NCBI RefSeq assembly: GCF_007997285.1
Contig: NZ_VORX01000001.1
Coordinates: 620,001 to 684,000 of the forward strand
Direction: 5' to 3'
Origin: Gelidibacter salicanalis
Lineage (GTDB): Bacteria > Bacteroidota > Bacteroidia > Flavobacteriales > Flavobacteriaceae
Length of the DNA: 64,000 nt
Shown here: one piece after another, positions 36,362-44,789 of the stretch
Numbering within the stretch: position 1 is the first letter of the stretch
Layout: each line of letters starts with the position of its first letter
Notes under the pieces: generated by a model
Seen by the model: only the letters and a program-made list of their open reading frames with translations
Database searches by the model: none
Told to the model about the DNA's origin: nothing
Program-made: the position numbers and the translations under genes

Positions 36362-37435
36362 ATGACGCCAACATACGATAAAATTCATTTTAAATTTAAA
36401 TTAAACGGGAACTCCTATGATATTGAAGATCTTAAGGAAGTGGCCTATAGTTTGGTTAAAGAAGGCGCGCCGTATGAAAAAGTAATGGGCGACTTCCTTA
36501 TGGATTGGTTAGATACCAAAGATCATATCAACGTAAGAACATCAGGTTCAACCGGTCAACCAAAGTTGATGAAAGTCAGTAAACAGGCCATGGTCAATTC
36601 GGCTATTGCCACTGGAAATTATTTTAATATGGAACCTGGACAAAAAGCATTGTTGTGTTTGCCCACCCATTATATTGCCGGAAAAATGATGTTAGTGAGA
36701 GCCATGGTTTTGGGTCTGGAACTCGATTTTGTAGATCCTTCTTCACAACCTGTGTTTGATTATGGCCAAGTTTATGATTTCAGTGCCATGATTCCATTAC
36801 AACTAAAAAACACGGTGGATTATATCTACAATATCAAAACCTTGATCATTGGAGGTGCATCCATCGCTCAGCCCTTAGAAGATGCTATTCAGGGGTTGGA
36901 TACCAAAATATATGCTACCTATGGTATGACGGAAACGGTGAGCCATGTAGCGGTTAAAGCGATGAATGGTGAGCATAAAATGAAGTATTTTACGGTATTT
37001 CCTGAGGTGACAATTTCTCAAGATGATAGAGGCTGTCTGATAATTGATGCGCCAAAAGTGGCGTCAGAACGTTTAGTGACCAATGATGTGGTAAAACTCC
37101 ATTCAGATACTGAATTTGAACTGATTGGGCGTTTGGATAACAGTATCAACTCAGGTGGGGTGAAATTGTTTCCAGAACAAATAGAAGCCAAATTGGCGAG
37201 TAAAATTAAAGAACGCTTTATCATCGCATCTAAGCCGGATGAAACCTTAGGAGAAAAATTAATTCTCGTTTTGGAAGGTGAAACCAACACCATAGACAAA
37301 ACGGTATTTGAAGGCTTGGAAAAATTTGAAATTCCCAAAGAAATTTATGCAACCCCGAAGTTTAAGGAAACTGCTACTGGAAAGATTCAGCGAAAAGGCA
37401 CTTTAAAACTGCTTGGAAAAGATATCGTGAAATAA
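36362..37435 (+). CDS. menE: AMP-binding enzyme, probable o-succinylbenzoate-CoA ligase
   Basis: Activates o-succinylbenzoate with ATP and CoA. The adenylation signature RTSGSTGQPKLMK (about 59-71), CLPTHYIAGKMMLVRA, ATYGMTETVSH and the C-terminal GRLDNSINSGGVKLFP and TATGKIQRK motifs are all visible. At 357 aa it lacks about 100 N-terminal residues compared with E. coli MenE; this short form is, to my knowledge, usual in Bacteroidota. Context with menC and the rest supports the assignment. Confidence 0.9.
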   Translation: MTPTYDKIHFKFKLNGNSYDIEDLKEVAYSLVKEGAPYEKVMGDFLMDWLDTKDHINVRTSGSTGQPKLMKVSKQAMVNSAIATGNYFNMEPGQKALLCLPTHYIAGKMMLVRAMVLGLELDFVDPSSQPVFDYGQVYDFSAMIPLQLKNTVDYIYNIKTLIIGGASIAQPLEDAIQGLDTKIYATYGMTETVSHVAVKAMNGEHKMKYFTVFPEVTISQDDRGCLIIDAPKVASERLVTNDVVKLHSDTEFELIGRLDNSINSGGVKLFPEQIEAKLASKIKERFIIASKPDETLGEKLILVLEGETNTIDKTVFEGLEKFEIPKEIYATPKFKETATGKIQRKGTLKLLGKDIVK

Positions 37436-37463
37436 ATCAATTTTCATAGGATTAAACCACACT

Positions 37464-37497
37464 AAGGAGTGAAACTAATACGTTTTCGCTCCTTTTA
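37464..37497. terminator. Terminator downstream of menE
   Basis: AAGGAGTGAAA pairs with TTTTCGCTCCTT (one G-U), followed by a T-rich run, between menE and the convergent gene at 37546. Confidence 0.7.
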
Positions 37498-37545
37498 TTT
37501 TACAGTTAAATTGATAAATTAGCGCTTCATCTCATGAGGTTGTTT

Positions 37546-38436
37546 TTATTTACCAGCTTCATCTCCGGTAAGATGAAGAAAATACATCCGTTGTCCCGTT
37601 TTTTGTAATACTTCTTGTGCTCTTGCGTGCTGTTCGTCAAAAGTTTTGAGGTCAGTCCCTTTACATATTCCATAAGAATAGTGATACTTTAAAAGTTCCA
37701 AATCCATAGCCGTCAACTTTTTATTCGGTGAATAACAATTGGAGAAATAACTATCACAGTCAAAGTCACCGATAAATTTAAAATGTCCAAGAGATTTGAT
37801 GAAGAATTCTCGCATTTTAAATTGCAATAAGTCTTCACTTGAGTGCTCATCTCTATCTAACCGTAGGGCACCTCTATAAATCTTATTGTGGTTCCAAGAA
37901 ATATAATAATCAGACCTTTTATTAGTATACATTCGCGGTTCGTATTCATAATCACCAGCATAATAGATGGCGTAATTGGAATCTTCTAACTTTTTTACCG
38001 TCTTAATTTGTAAAGAATCCACGGCCTTGTCAATCTGTTTCACAAAGGACATAAACTCCTTTTTAGTTTTTCGAGAAACACTTTCTGAAAAGAAGATATT
38101 GATGTCATTTTTCCAATATTTCATTGCAGTTTTATTGCTATACCTGTTATTCTTATGTTGAAAGGCTACCTTTCTATAATAAGAGAGAAATGTAGAATCC
38201 TTTGGCTCATAAGGCACTCTAACGCCTTCGGGAAGTGATTGATCTGCTAACAATACCAAAGTATCATTCTCAATAATTCTGAAATTTAGCGTATCATTTT
38301 TAGTCAATGGTTCCTTGAATTGAGTTTTGTAGATGTGTATTGGCATGTACCTTTTGACAACAGATATGGTTTGAGTTTGAGCAAAAACAATGGAAGTAAA
38401 GATAAGTACGGTAATTGTTATTATAGACTGTTTCAT
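37546..38436 (-). CDS. Secreted hypothetical protein, possibly DUF2927-like
   Basis: The 296-aa protein has a clear signal peptide (MKQSIITITVLIFTSIVFAQ) and no membrane segment after it. About residues 105-270 show NDINIFFSESVS, an IYYAGDYEYEPRMYTNK segment and a C-terminal region with two cysteines (DCDSYFSNCYSP) and MDLELLKYHYSYGICKG. This resembles the DUF2927 type of secreted protease-like proteins, but I cannot confirm it. It stands alone between convergent menE and a divergent-looking spacer. Confidence 0.6.
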   Translation of the reverse strand: MKQSIITITVLIFTSIVFAQTQTISVVKRYMPIHIYKTQFKEPLTKNDTLNFRIIENDTLVLLADQSLPEGVRVPYEPKDSTFLSYYRKVAFQHKNNRYSNKTAMKYWKNDINIFFSESVSRKTKKEFMSFVKQIDKAVDSLQIKTVKKLEDSNYAIYYAGDYEYEPRMYTNKRSDYYISWNHNKIYRGALRLDRDEHSSEDLLQFKMREFFIKSLGHFKFIGDFDCDSYFSNCYSPNKKLTAMDLELLKYHYSYGICKGTDLKTFDEQHARAQEVLQKTGQRMYFLHLTGDEAGK

Positions 38437-38522
38437 GAGTATAAAGGTAAGTGAACGGAGTTCAATTTCATTTTTTATCTTATATGTTGAGATCCTAAAA
38501 TTTCAAAAAAAGAACGGTAAAA

Positions 38523-39815
38523 TCACCGCACTGATTCAGCGAATCTATTTTTTTTTCTGGTCACTACCGAGAATGCCAAAGCCGCGGCGAAACCAATCAC
38601 TGAAAAAGCGGCCATTCCTAAAAATACATGCTGATGTCCTAATTCTCCCGGCGAATTATCTAACAGTAAGCCGATCAATGGACCAGCAAAAATATCAGGA
38701 GTATAGCCCACTACTGAAATAAATCCGACAGCAGTGCCAGTGATGACTAGTGGCAAATTGGCTTCTTCCATTATGGCAAAATAGAGCACTCGGGTGGCAT
38801 ACACTCCAATGGCCATGAAAATTATTGAAATGACAAAAAGGCCAATGGTAGCATCTGAAATTATGCCTGACGCAAATAACAAACTGCTCAGTAGCATGAT
38901 AACAAATCCGATAATGATCCATAAAGAAGCGCGTGTTCTATCAGCCAAAAAGCCTATGGCAACGCCAGTAACAGGGCGTACATAGAGTAGGTAAGTGCCA
39001 ATTTGGGCCGATTTGACGGCATCAAATTTTAAAACATCCTTGGCGTACAGACTAAAAATATCGGTCACTTTATAGCCTACATAAGCGCATAAAATGATCA
39101 GCATCATCAACCATACGGATGGATATTTTAAAACTGCTTTAAAATTTTCTAAAGAATAAACCTTATGCGGAGAACTTGCTGATTCAAGATTGTCCGATAA
39201 CGGTTTAAGGAAATAAAACACTAAGATTCCAATCAGTGTCACCATTCCAGAGGAGATCCAAATCACATACTTAAAAGCGTTTTGCCGCTCTAATAGTGAG
39301 GCTGAAGACACGTCAACCGTCAGCATATAAGAAAAAACCAAGACGCCTAATGAGCCAAAACTGGCTGCTACAAGTCCTCTGCCGCCATCTAAAAATCCGA
39401 AAGCTAATCCTTGTTTACTTTGTCCGCCCCAAACTCGGGTAGCTTTAATCATAGGGGCCCAAAACAAGAAAATGGTCGTAAAACCATAGTAACCGTAAAG
39501 TATTTTCAGGGTGTTATAGGACGGAAAGGTTGCCATGTAAAATCCGCCCAATGCAGTCATAAACAAGGCAACAGCCATCAAAGTTCTTGGCGCATATTTG
39601 TCGGCTAATGAACCGCCAAAAAAGTAGGAGAGTAGTGCAACAACACCGTACACAGAGAAGCAACTGCCAAGTTCAAAATTATTGATGTCAAAGACCTCCA
39701 GAAATGTAGGTCTAAAAATTCGGGCTAAAACAAAGGGAAGCACAAAAATGGCTTCCCCTGCTAATATGAGTAATAGGATAATGTATAATGATTGCTTAGG
39801 TTTTGTAGCCTCCAT
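38523..39815 (-). CDS. Major facilitator superfamily transporter
   Basis: The 430-aa protein has about twelve membrane segments. An MFS loop 2-3 motif is present (GGSLADKYAPR), with a related motif between TM8 and TM9 (GFLADRTRA). The pattern resembles organic-anion or sugar-phosphate transporters, but the substrate cannot be assigned. Its start codon overlaps the stop of the acyl-CoA carboxylase beta gene by one base (TAATG type), so both are coupled; transport of an organic acid connected with branched-chain acyl-CoA metabolism is a possible link. Confidence 0.85.
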   Translation of the reverse strand: MEATKPKQSLYIILLLILAGEAIFVLPFVLARIFRPTFLEVFDINNFELGSCFSVYGVVALLSYFFGGSLADKYAPRTLMAVALFMTALGGFYMATFPSYNTLKILYGYYGFTTIFLFWAPMIKATRVWGGQSKQGLAFGFLDGGRGLVAASFGSLGVLVFSYMLTVDVSSASLLERQNAFKYVIWISSGMVTLIGILVFYFLKPLSDNLESASSPHKVYSLENFKAVLKYPSVWLMMLIILCAYVGYKVTDIFSLYAKDVLKFDAVKSAQIGTYLLYVRPVTGVAIGFLADRTRASLWIIIGFVIMLLSSLLFASGIISDATIGLFVISIIFMAIGVYATRVLYFAIMEEANLPLVITGTAVGFISVVGYTPDIFAGPLIGLLLDNSPGELGHQHVFLGMAAFSVIGFAAALAFSVVTRKKNRFAESVR

Positions 39816-41443
39816 TACACCTGGAGTACCCCCATATTGAATTTCTTTTCAACAGGAGCATGGTTGGCGGCTTCAATACCCATACTGATCCAAGTTCGTG
39901 TATCTAAAGGATCAATGATACCGTCCGTCCAAATGCGAGCCGCCGCGTAATAAGGAGATACTTGATCATCATAACGGTCTTTTATTTTTTTGAAAAGTTC
40001 GTCTTCCTGCTCTTTAGTGATGGTTTTACCTTTCTTTTTAAGCGAGGCGGTTTCAATTTGCAGCAAAACTTTAGCGGCACTATTGCCACTCATTACGGCT
40101 AATTCTGCACTTGGCCATGCCGCAATCAATCGTGGATCATAAGCTTTGCCACACATGGCGTAATTACCAGCACCGTAACTGTTGCCAATGATAATGGTGA
40201 ATTTTGGAACCACCGAGTTGCTTACCGCGTTTACCATTTTAGCGCCATCCTTAATTATTCCACCGTGTTCACTTTTACTGCCCACCATAAAACCGGTCAC
40301 GTCTTGTAAAAAAACTAACGGAATTTTTTTCTGATTACAATTCGCTATAAATCGCGTGGCTTTGTCAGCGGAGTCGTTATAAATCACACCACCAAATTGC
40401 ATTTCGCCTTTGGCAGTTTTTACGAGTTGACGCTGATTGGCGACAATTCCCACGGCCCAGCCGTCAATTCGGGCATAAGCGGTTATGATGGTTTGTCCGT
40501 AGCCTGCTTTATATTCATCATATTCTGAATTATCAACCAAGCGTTTGATAATCTCATACATATCGTACTGTTCCGCACGACTTTTTGGAAGAATTCCGTA
40601 AATGTCTTCAGGATTTTCCTTTGGCTTGATGGCTTTAGCGCGGTTAAAACCCGCTTTGTCATAATCGCCAATCTTGTCCATGATATTTTTAATGGTATCT
40701 AAAGCGTCTTTATCATCTTTGGCTTTATAATCTGTTACCCCAGAAATTTCGCAATGGGTAGTGGCACCACCCAAAGTTTCGTTATCAATAGTTTCACCAA
40801 TAGCCGCCTTCACCAAATAACTTCCTGCAAGAAAAATACTTCCCGTTTTATCAACAATTAAGGCTTCATCGCTCATGATTGGTAAATACGCACCACCGGC
40901 AACGCAACTGCCCATGACCGCAGAAATTTGAGTTATGCCCATGCTGCTCATAATGGCGTTATTTCTAAAAATACGTCCGAAGTGTTCTTTATCAGGGAAA
41001 ATTTCATCTTGCATTGGTAGATAAACACCTGCAGAATCTACTAAATAAATGATTGGTAATCGGTTTTCAATAGCAATTTCCTGAGCCCTTAAATTTTTCT
41101 TTGCCGTAATAGGAAACCAAGCGCCTGCCTTAACAGTGGCATCATTAGCCACCACTAAACACTGTACGCCTCTAACATAACCCATTTTTATGACAACACC
41201 ACCAGACGGACAGCCTCCGTGTTCTTCATACATACCTTCCCCAGCAAAAGCGGCAATTTCAATCGATTTCGCTTTAGGGTCTAAAAGATAATTTATGCGC
41301 TCGCGAGCGGTCATTTTACCTTTTTCATGATGTTTATCGATGCCTTTTTGTCCGCCACCTAATTTTACTTTGGCAAGGCGTTGACGTAAAGCAGAGAGCA
41401 AGAGTTTGTTGTGATCTTCGTTTTTATTGAAGTTAAGGTCCAT
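39815..41443 (-). CDS. Acyl-CoA carboxylase beta subunit, methylcrotonyl-CoA carboxylase type
   Basis: Carboxyltransferase half of a biotin-dependent carboxylase, most like MCC-beta of leucine degradation. The start at 41443 (MDLNFNKNEDH, 542 aa) is used; an open frame to 41623 gives a hydrophobic, non-homologous extension running into the neighbouring promoter. Conserved parts include GKMTARERI, the long MQDEIFPDKEHFGRIF block with IMSSMGI, MGSCVAGGAY, GSIFLAGSYLVKAA and the C-terminal GNSYGAGNYAM. The biotin carboxylase/carrier partner is not adjacent. Propionyl-CoA carboxylase beta is the main alternative. Confidence 0.88.
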   Translation of the reverse strand: MDLNFNKNEDHNKLLLSALRQRLAKVKLGGGQKGIDKHHEKGKMTARERINYLLDPKAKSIEIAAFAGEGMYEEHGGCPSGGVVIKMGYVRGVQCLVVANDATVKAGAWFPITAKKNLRAQEIAIENRLPIIYLVDSAGVYLPMQDEIFPDKEHFGRIFRNNAIMSSMGITQISAVMGSCVAGGAYLPIMSDEALIVDKTGSIFLAGSYLVKAAIGETIDNETLGGATTHCEISGVTDYKAKDDKDALDTIKNIMDKIGDYDKAGFNRAKAIKPKENPEDIYGILPKSRAEQYDMYEIIKRLVDNSEYDEYKAGYGQTIITAYARIDGWAVGIVANQRQLVKTAKGEMQFGGVIYNDSADKATRFIANCNQKKIPLVFLQDVTGFMVGSKSEHGGIIKDGAKMVNAVSNSVVPKFTIIIGNSYGAGNYAMCGKAYDPRLIAAWPSAELAVMSGNSAAKVLLQIETASLKKKGKTITKEQEDELFKKIKDRYDDQVSPYYAAARIWTDGIIDPLDTRTWISMGIEAANHAPVEKKFNMGVLQV

Positions 41444-41537
41444 TACAAATGTTTTAGTTGTCGCTAAAATACGAACTTTAAAAGTTATATAAAAGAAGGA
41501 GATGGGCTTATACCTAAATAATTCTCCTATTAAGTAA

Positions 41538-41585
41538 CCTAGGTAATATATTCCTAGGTAAATAAATATTTTTAGTCTATATTTG
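41538..41585 (+). promoter_or_regulatory. Promoter with twin CCTAGG operator of the doxX-marR operon
   Basis: A perfect -7 box TATATTTG lies at 41578-41585. Upstream, the palindrome CCTAGG occurs twice (41538-41543 and 41553-41558), each followed by TAA, with 15 bp from one to the other. The second copy falls where the -33 box would be. The last gene of the operon encodes a MarR regulator, so autoregulation through these sites is a reasonable inference. Confidence 0.6.
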
Positions 41586-41609
41586 CATCTTGAAATAATA
41601 TAAAACATT

Positions 41610-41966
41610 ATGAAGACTAACAAAATAATTTATTACGCGTCCACAGGATTGTTAACTGCCCTACTACTGTTTTCAGCAGGAATGTACTTTTTTAACTATG
41701 ATGAAGTTTCAAAAATGTTCATCAGTTTTGGCTATCCAACCTATCTCATTTATCCCTATGCTGTTATTAAATTGTTAGGTCTGATTGCCTTGTGGAGTGT
41801 CAGTTTAAAAGTAGTTAAAGAATGGGCATATGCAGGGTATTTCTTTGCTTTTGTCTTAGCATTTTTTGCGCATTATATGATTGGTGATGGCGAGCAAATG
41901 GCTGCAATTATAGCCTTAGTTTTGTTGGTGGTTTCTTATATTTACAACAAAAAAATAGCAAAATAA
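41610..41966 (+). CDS. DoxX-like membrane protein
   Basis: The 118-aa protein has four membrane segments (about residues 8-28, 44-64, 70-88, 92-112) with the GYPTYLIYPYAVIKLLG segment seen in DoxX-like (DoxX_2) proteins. These are linked to redox and oxidative stress protection in several bacteria. It opens a three-gene operon with an FMN reductase two bases downstream and a MarR regulator. Confidence 0.8.
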   Translation: MKTNKIIYYASTGLLTALLLFSAGMYFFNYDEVSKMFISFGYPTYLIYPYAVIKLLGLIALWSVSLKVVKEWAYAGYFFAFVLAFFAHYMIGDGEQMAAIIALVLLVVSYIYNKKIAK

Positions 41967-41967
41967 T

Positions 41968-42534
41968 ATGAAGCATATCATCGCATTCGCAGGAAGTAAC
42001 AGTTCAGAGTCCATAAACAAACAGTTGGCTACCTATGCTGCCGGATTAGTTGACGAGGTAGAAACTACTATTTTAGACCTTAATGATTTTGAATTGCCAC
42101 TATTTGGAGTAGATCTTGAAAAGAAAATAGGAATCCCTGAGAATGCTCATAATTTTCTGAATCAGATTAGAAATGCAGATGGGATTATCTTATCACTTGC
42201 AGAACACAATGGTGCCTATTCCACCGCGTTTAAAAACCTATTTGATTGGATGTCTCGTGCTGAGCAAAAGACCTTTATGGGCAAACCCATGTTATTGATG
42301 GCGGCGTCACCAGGAGGTAGAGGGGGAGCCTCTGTTTTGGCAATTGCGAAAGATCGGTTTCCAAGGCATAACGCAGAAATTGTAGCAACGTTTTCATTAC
42401 CAAATTTTAAAGAGAATTTTAATGAGGGTAAAGTGACCAATAGCAGCTTGAATTCTGAATTATTAGAAGCTGTTAACGCTTTCCATGATGCGATTTTTAA
42501 GAGTGAATTGAAAGGCACAAAGACTGATATATAA
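41968..42534 (+). CDS. NADPH-dependent FMN reductase / flavodoxin-like quinone reductase
   Basis: The 188-aa flavodoxin-fold protein begins with the FMN phosphate loop AFAGSNSSESINKQLA (about 6-21), continues with ILSLAEHNGAYSTAFKNLFDW (the family AEYNGS position reads AEHNGA), and has a SPGGRGGASV loop. It should reduce flavins or quinones with NAD(P)H in the cytoplasm. It follows the DoxX gene by one base and shares its operator-bearing promoter. Confidence 0.87.
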   Translation: MKHIIAFAGSNSSESINKQLATYAAGLVDEVETTILDLNDFELPLFGVDLEKKIGIPENAHNFLNQIRNADGIILSLAEHNGAYSTAFKNLFDWMSRAEQKTFMGKPMLLMAASPGGRGGASVLAIAKDRFPRHNAEIVATFSLPNFKENFNEGKVTNSSLNSELLEAVNAFHDAIFKSELKGTKTDI

Positions 42535-42570
42535 AGATCCAAATAACAATTATATAGTATCTACTGAAGC

Positions 42571-43008
42571 ATGGGTGATTTATCAAAAGAGCTGAATTCT
42601 AAATTTTCCAATGCCAAAATTAAGGCAATGATTAATGTCCTGTACACGGCAAATTGGATTACAAATTTTCAGAATGAATTTTTTAAACCTTTTGGAATCT
42701 CGCCGCAACAGTATAATATCCTAAAAATTTTAAAGGGAGCCAATGAGCCTTTAAAAGTACAGAGTATTAAAGACCGGATGATTGATCGTTCTCCAAATGC
42801 CACACGGTTAATGGATAAGTTACATGCCAAAGACCTGATAAAAAGGTCACCATCCTCTGATGATAGGCGTGTCGTTCTTATTGAAATCACAGAGTTAGGT
42901 AAGACCTTATTGGGCTCTATTTCGGGCGATTTTAATGACGATTTGGTCAAAAACATCACTGAAGATGAAGCGCAATTATTAAGCGATTTATTGGATAAAA
43001 TGCGATAG
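42571..43008 (+). CDS. MarR-family transcriptional regulator
   Basis: The 145-aa protein has the winged helix-turn-helix of MarR: ISPQQYNILKILKG, then SIKDRMIDRSPNATRLMDKL as the recognition helix region and RSPSSDDRRVVLIEITELG as the wing. It ends the DoxX/FMN-reductase operon. MarR proteins often repress their own stress or efflux operon and are released by phenolic or oxidising ligands. The twin CCTAGG site is its probable operator, and the convergent MFS efflux gene could be another target. Confidence 0.88.
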   Translation: MGDLSKELNSKFSNAKIKAMINVLYTANWITNFQNEFFKPFGISPQQYNILKILKGANEPLKVQSIKDRMIDRSPNATRLMDKLHAKDLIKRSPSSDDRRVVLIEITELGKTLLGSISGDFNDDLVKNITEDEAQLLSDLLDKMR

Positions 43009-43030
43009 TAGCATTAATAATAATGATGGC

Positions 43031-44218
43031 TTATTCCGGAATGCGCGCTGATGACAGTGCTACTTTTTTGGACTTACTTTTCTTTAACAGGACTATGCCA
43101 ATCGCAATCAAAACTCCCGTTCCAGCCATGGCCGCACCAACCCAATCCGCAGAGGTATACCCATAACCCATAGCGATAGGCAACCCTGCAAAATAAGCAC
43201 CGGAAGCATTTCCAATATTAAAAGCACTTTGATTTAATGAAGAACCTAGTGTTTCTGAACCCTTTGATGCTTTTATGATCAGCATCTGTATAGGTGTAGA
43301 AATGGAGAACGTCACGATACCAATGATAAACGTCATTACTAAGACCATAACTTTATCACTGGCGATTAAGGCGTTTATGGACAAACATATGGCCATTAAT
43401 ACCAGTACTAGCGTTACAGTATACAATGGCGAAAATTTCTCCGTAAGTTTGGCGCCGACAAAATTACCAATCACCATTCCCAATCCCGCCAGTACCATGG
43501 CGTAGGCCACCACATTGTCAGCATGTCCGGCCACTTCAGTTATTAAAGGTGAGATATAGCTGTACCATGCGAAAAATCCGCCAGTGCCAATGGTTGTTAG
43601 TAATATGATGAGCCAAAGCTCTAAGCGTTTAAATATTTTTAATTCGCTTAAAAATTTAGTTTCTGACGATTTCTCTAATAAAGGCATCCAAAATTTAACG
43701 CCTAAAACGGCAGCCACACCCACAACACCAACTAATAGGAAAGACATGCTCCAATCGAGATTTTTACCCAAATACGTGCCTAATGGTACACCTAAAAGGT
43801 TCGCAAAGGTCAATCCGCTAAACATAATGGCGATGCCCTGTGCCTCTTTACCTTTTTTGGATAATTTACCAGCTACAACAGCGCCAATTCCAAAAAATGC
43901 ACCGTGAGGTAATCCTGATAAAAATCGTAATACCATAAAGGAATTATATCCTGTCGCAAAAGCTGAAAGTGTATTAAACACGGTAAACCACAACATGAGT
44001 ACCAATAAAACCTTGTTAGCAGGCCACTTGCTTCCAAATCCGGTTAGGATTGGAGCACCAACGACGACGCCTAGAGCGTAGGCTGAAATGAAATGTCCAG
44101 CTTCGGGAATGCTAATGTTAAACGCATTAGCTACATCTGGTAAAATACCCATGATGACAAATTCCGTTAGTCCTATTCCGAACCCACCAATAGCTAAGGC
44201 TAATAAAGCTTTATTCAT
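43031..44218 (-). CDS. MFS efflux transporter, AraJ/drug-H+ antiporter-like
   Basis: The 395-aa, twelve-segment transporter opens MNKALLALAIGGFGIGLTEFVIMGILPDVA, typical of the DHA1 AraJ/YdhP-like group, and includes the motif C-like GLPHGAFFGIGAVVAGKLSKKGK. It probably exports drugs or sugars. It is convergent with the MarR gene, 22 bp apart, so read-through antisense is possible. Confidence 0.88.
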   Translation of the reverse strand: MNKALLALAIGGFGIGLTEFVIMGILPDVANAFNISIPEAGHFISAYALGVVVGAPILTGFGSKWPANKVLLVLMLWFTVFNTLSAFATGYNSFMVLRFLSGLPHGAFFGIGAVVAGKLSKKGKEAQGIAIMFSGLTFANLLGVPLGTYLGKNLDWSMSFLLVGVVGVAAVLGVKFWMPLLEKSSETKFLSELKIFKRLELWLIILLTTIGTGGFFAWYSYISPLITEVAGHADNVVAYAMVLAGLGMVIGNFVGAKLTEKFSPLYTVTLVLVLMAICLSINALIASDKVMVLVMTFIIGIVTFSISTPIQMLIIKASKGSETLGSSLNQSAFNIGNASGAYFAGLPIAMGYGYTSADWVGAAMAGTGVLIAIGIVLLKKSKSKKVALSSARIPE

Positions 44219-44528
44219 GTCCTATTAAATTTTAATGCTGAGAAAAATAAGCGGCAAATTTAAGGTCTTGCATGTTATTAGTAGCACGATTCCGGATAAT
44301 AAAAAGTTAATTTAAGAGTTGGTAAAATTACGTTGTTGAAATTATGGGATACACAGTTAAATAGCTATTATTTTAAATAAATGTAATTTTTAGTACGCTA
44401 GAAAGCATTTAATAATTATAACTTTAATGAAGATCGGTTTTTTATAAAAATCCTTTTAAAATCCCACTTTAAGAGCATTTTTATGTTAAAATAATCGATA
44501 TTTGTAATTCCCATAAAAATGAAGATTT
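44219..44528. other. Gene-free AT-rich region
   Basis: It contains the promoter side of the MFS gene and the leader of the small membrane protein gene. A GATATTTG near 44500 is a seven-of-eight match to the -7 box. No frame, repeat or hairpin of note is visible. Confidence 0.45.
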
Positions 44529-44711
44529 ATGTCAATGAATAAAAATACGGTGTTGGCTTGGGCCACAACAATCATGATTATAGTTGGAGTTGCATTAATC
44601 GCTCTTGGCGCATTCAGATATGATGATGTCGCTGGATACGGTTTTGCATCAGTGGGTATTGGCTTCTTTGCCATCGCTTGGGTATTCAACGCACTGAAGG
44701 GACGGGTTTAA
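44529..44711 (+). CDS. Small two-segment membrane protein
   Basis: The 60-aa protein has two hydrophobic segments (about 9-28 and 34-54) and a basic end (LKGRV). Its gene lies 79 bp before ettA. I recall a conserved flavobacterial small membrane family of this look (CAL67264 type) in this position, which supports a real gene, but that is memory, not a search. Either ATG at 44529 or the one at 44535 may be used. Function unknown. Confidence 0.72.
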   Translation: MSMNKNTVLAWATTIMIIVGVALIALGAFRYDDVAGYGFASVGIGFFAIAWVFNALKGRV

Positions 44712-44789
44712 CATTACTAGTTTCAATCCCTACCAAACATTTAGGCCATAAAAGCCTAATTACATATTAACTACTAACTTATTTTAGAA

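Noticed and set aside
41444-41623. N-terminal extension of the carboxylase beta subunit to 41623
   Set aside because: The added 60 residues are non-homologous, lie over the doxX promoter, and the ATG at 41443 opens the conserved part of the protein.
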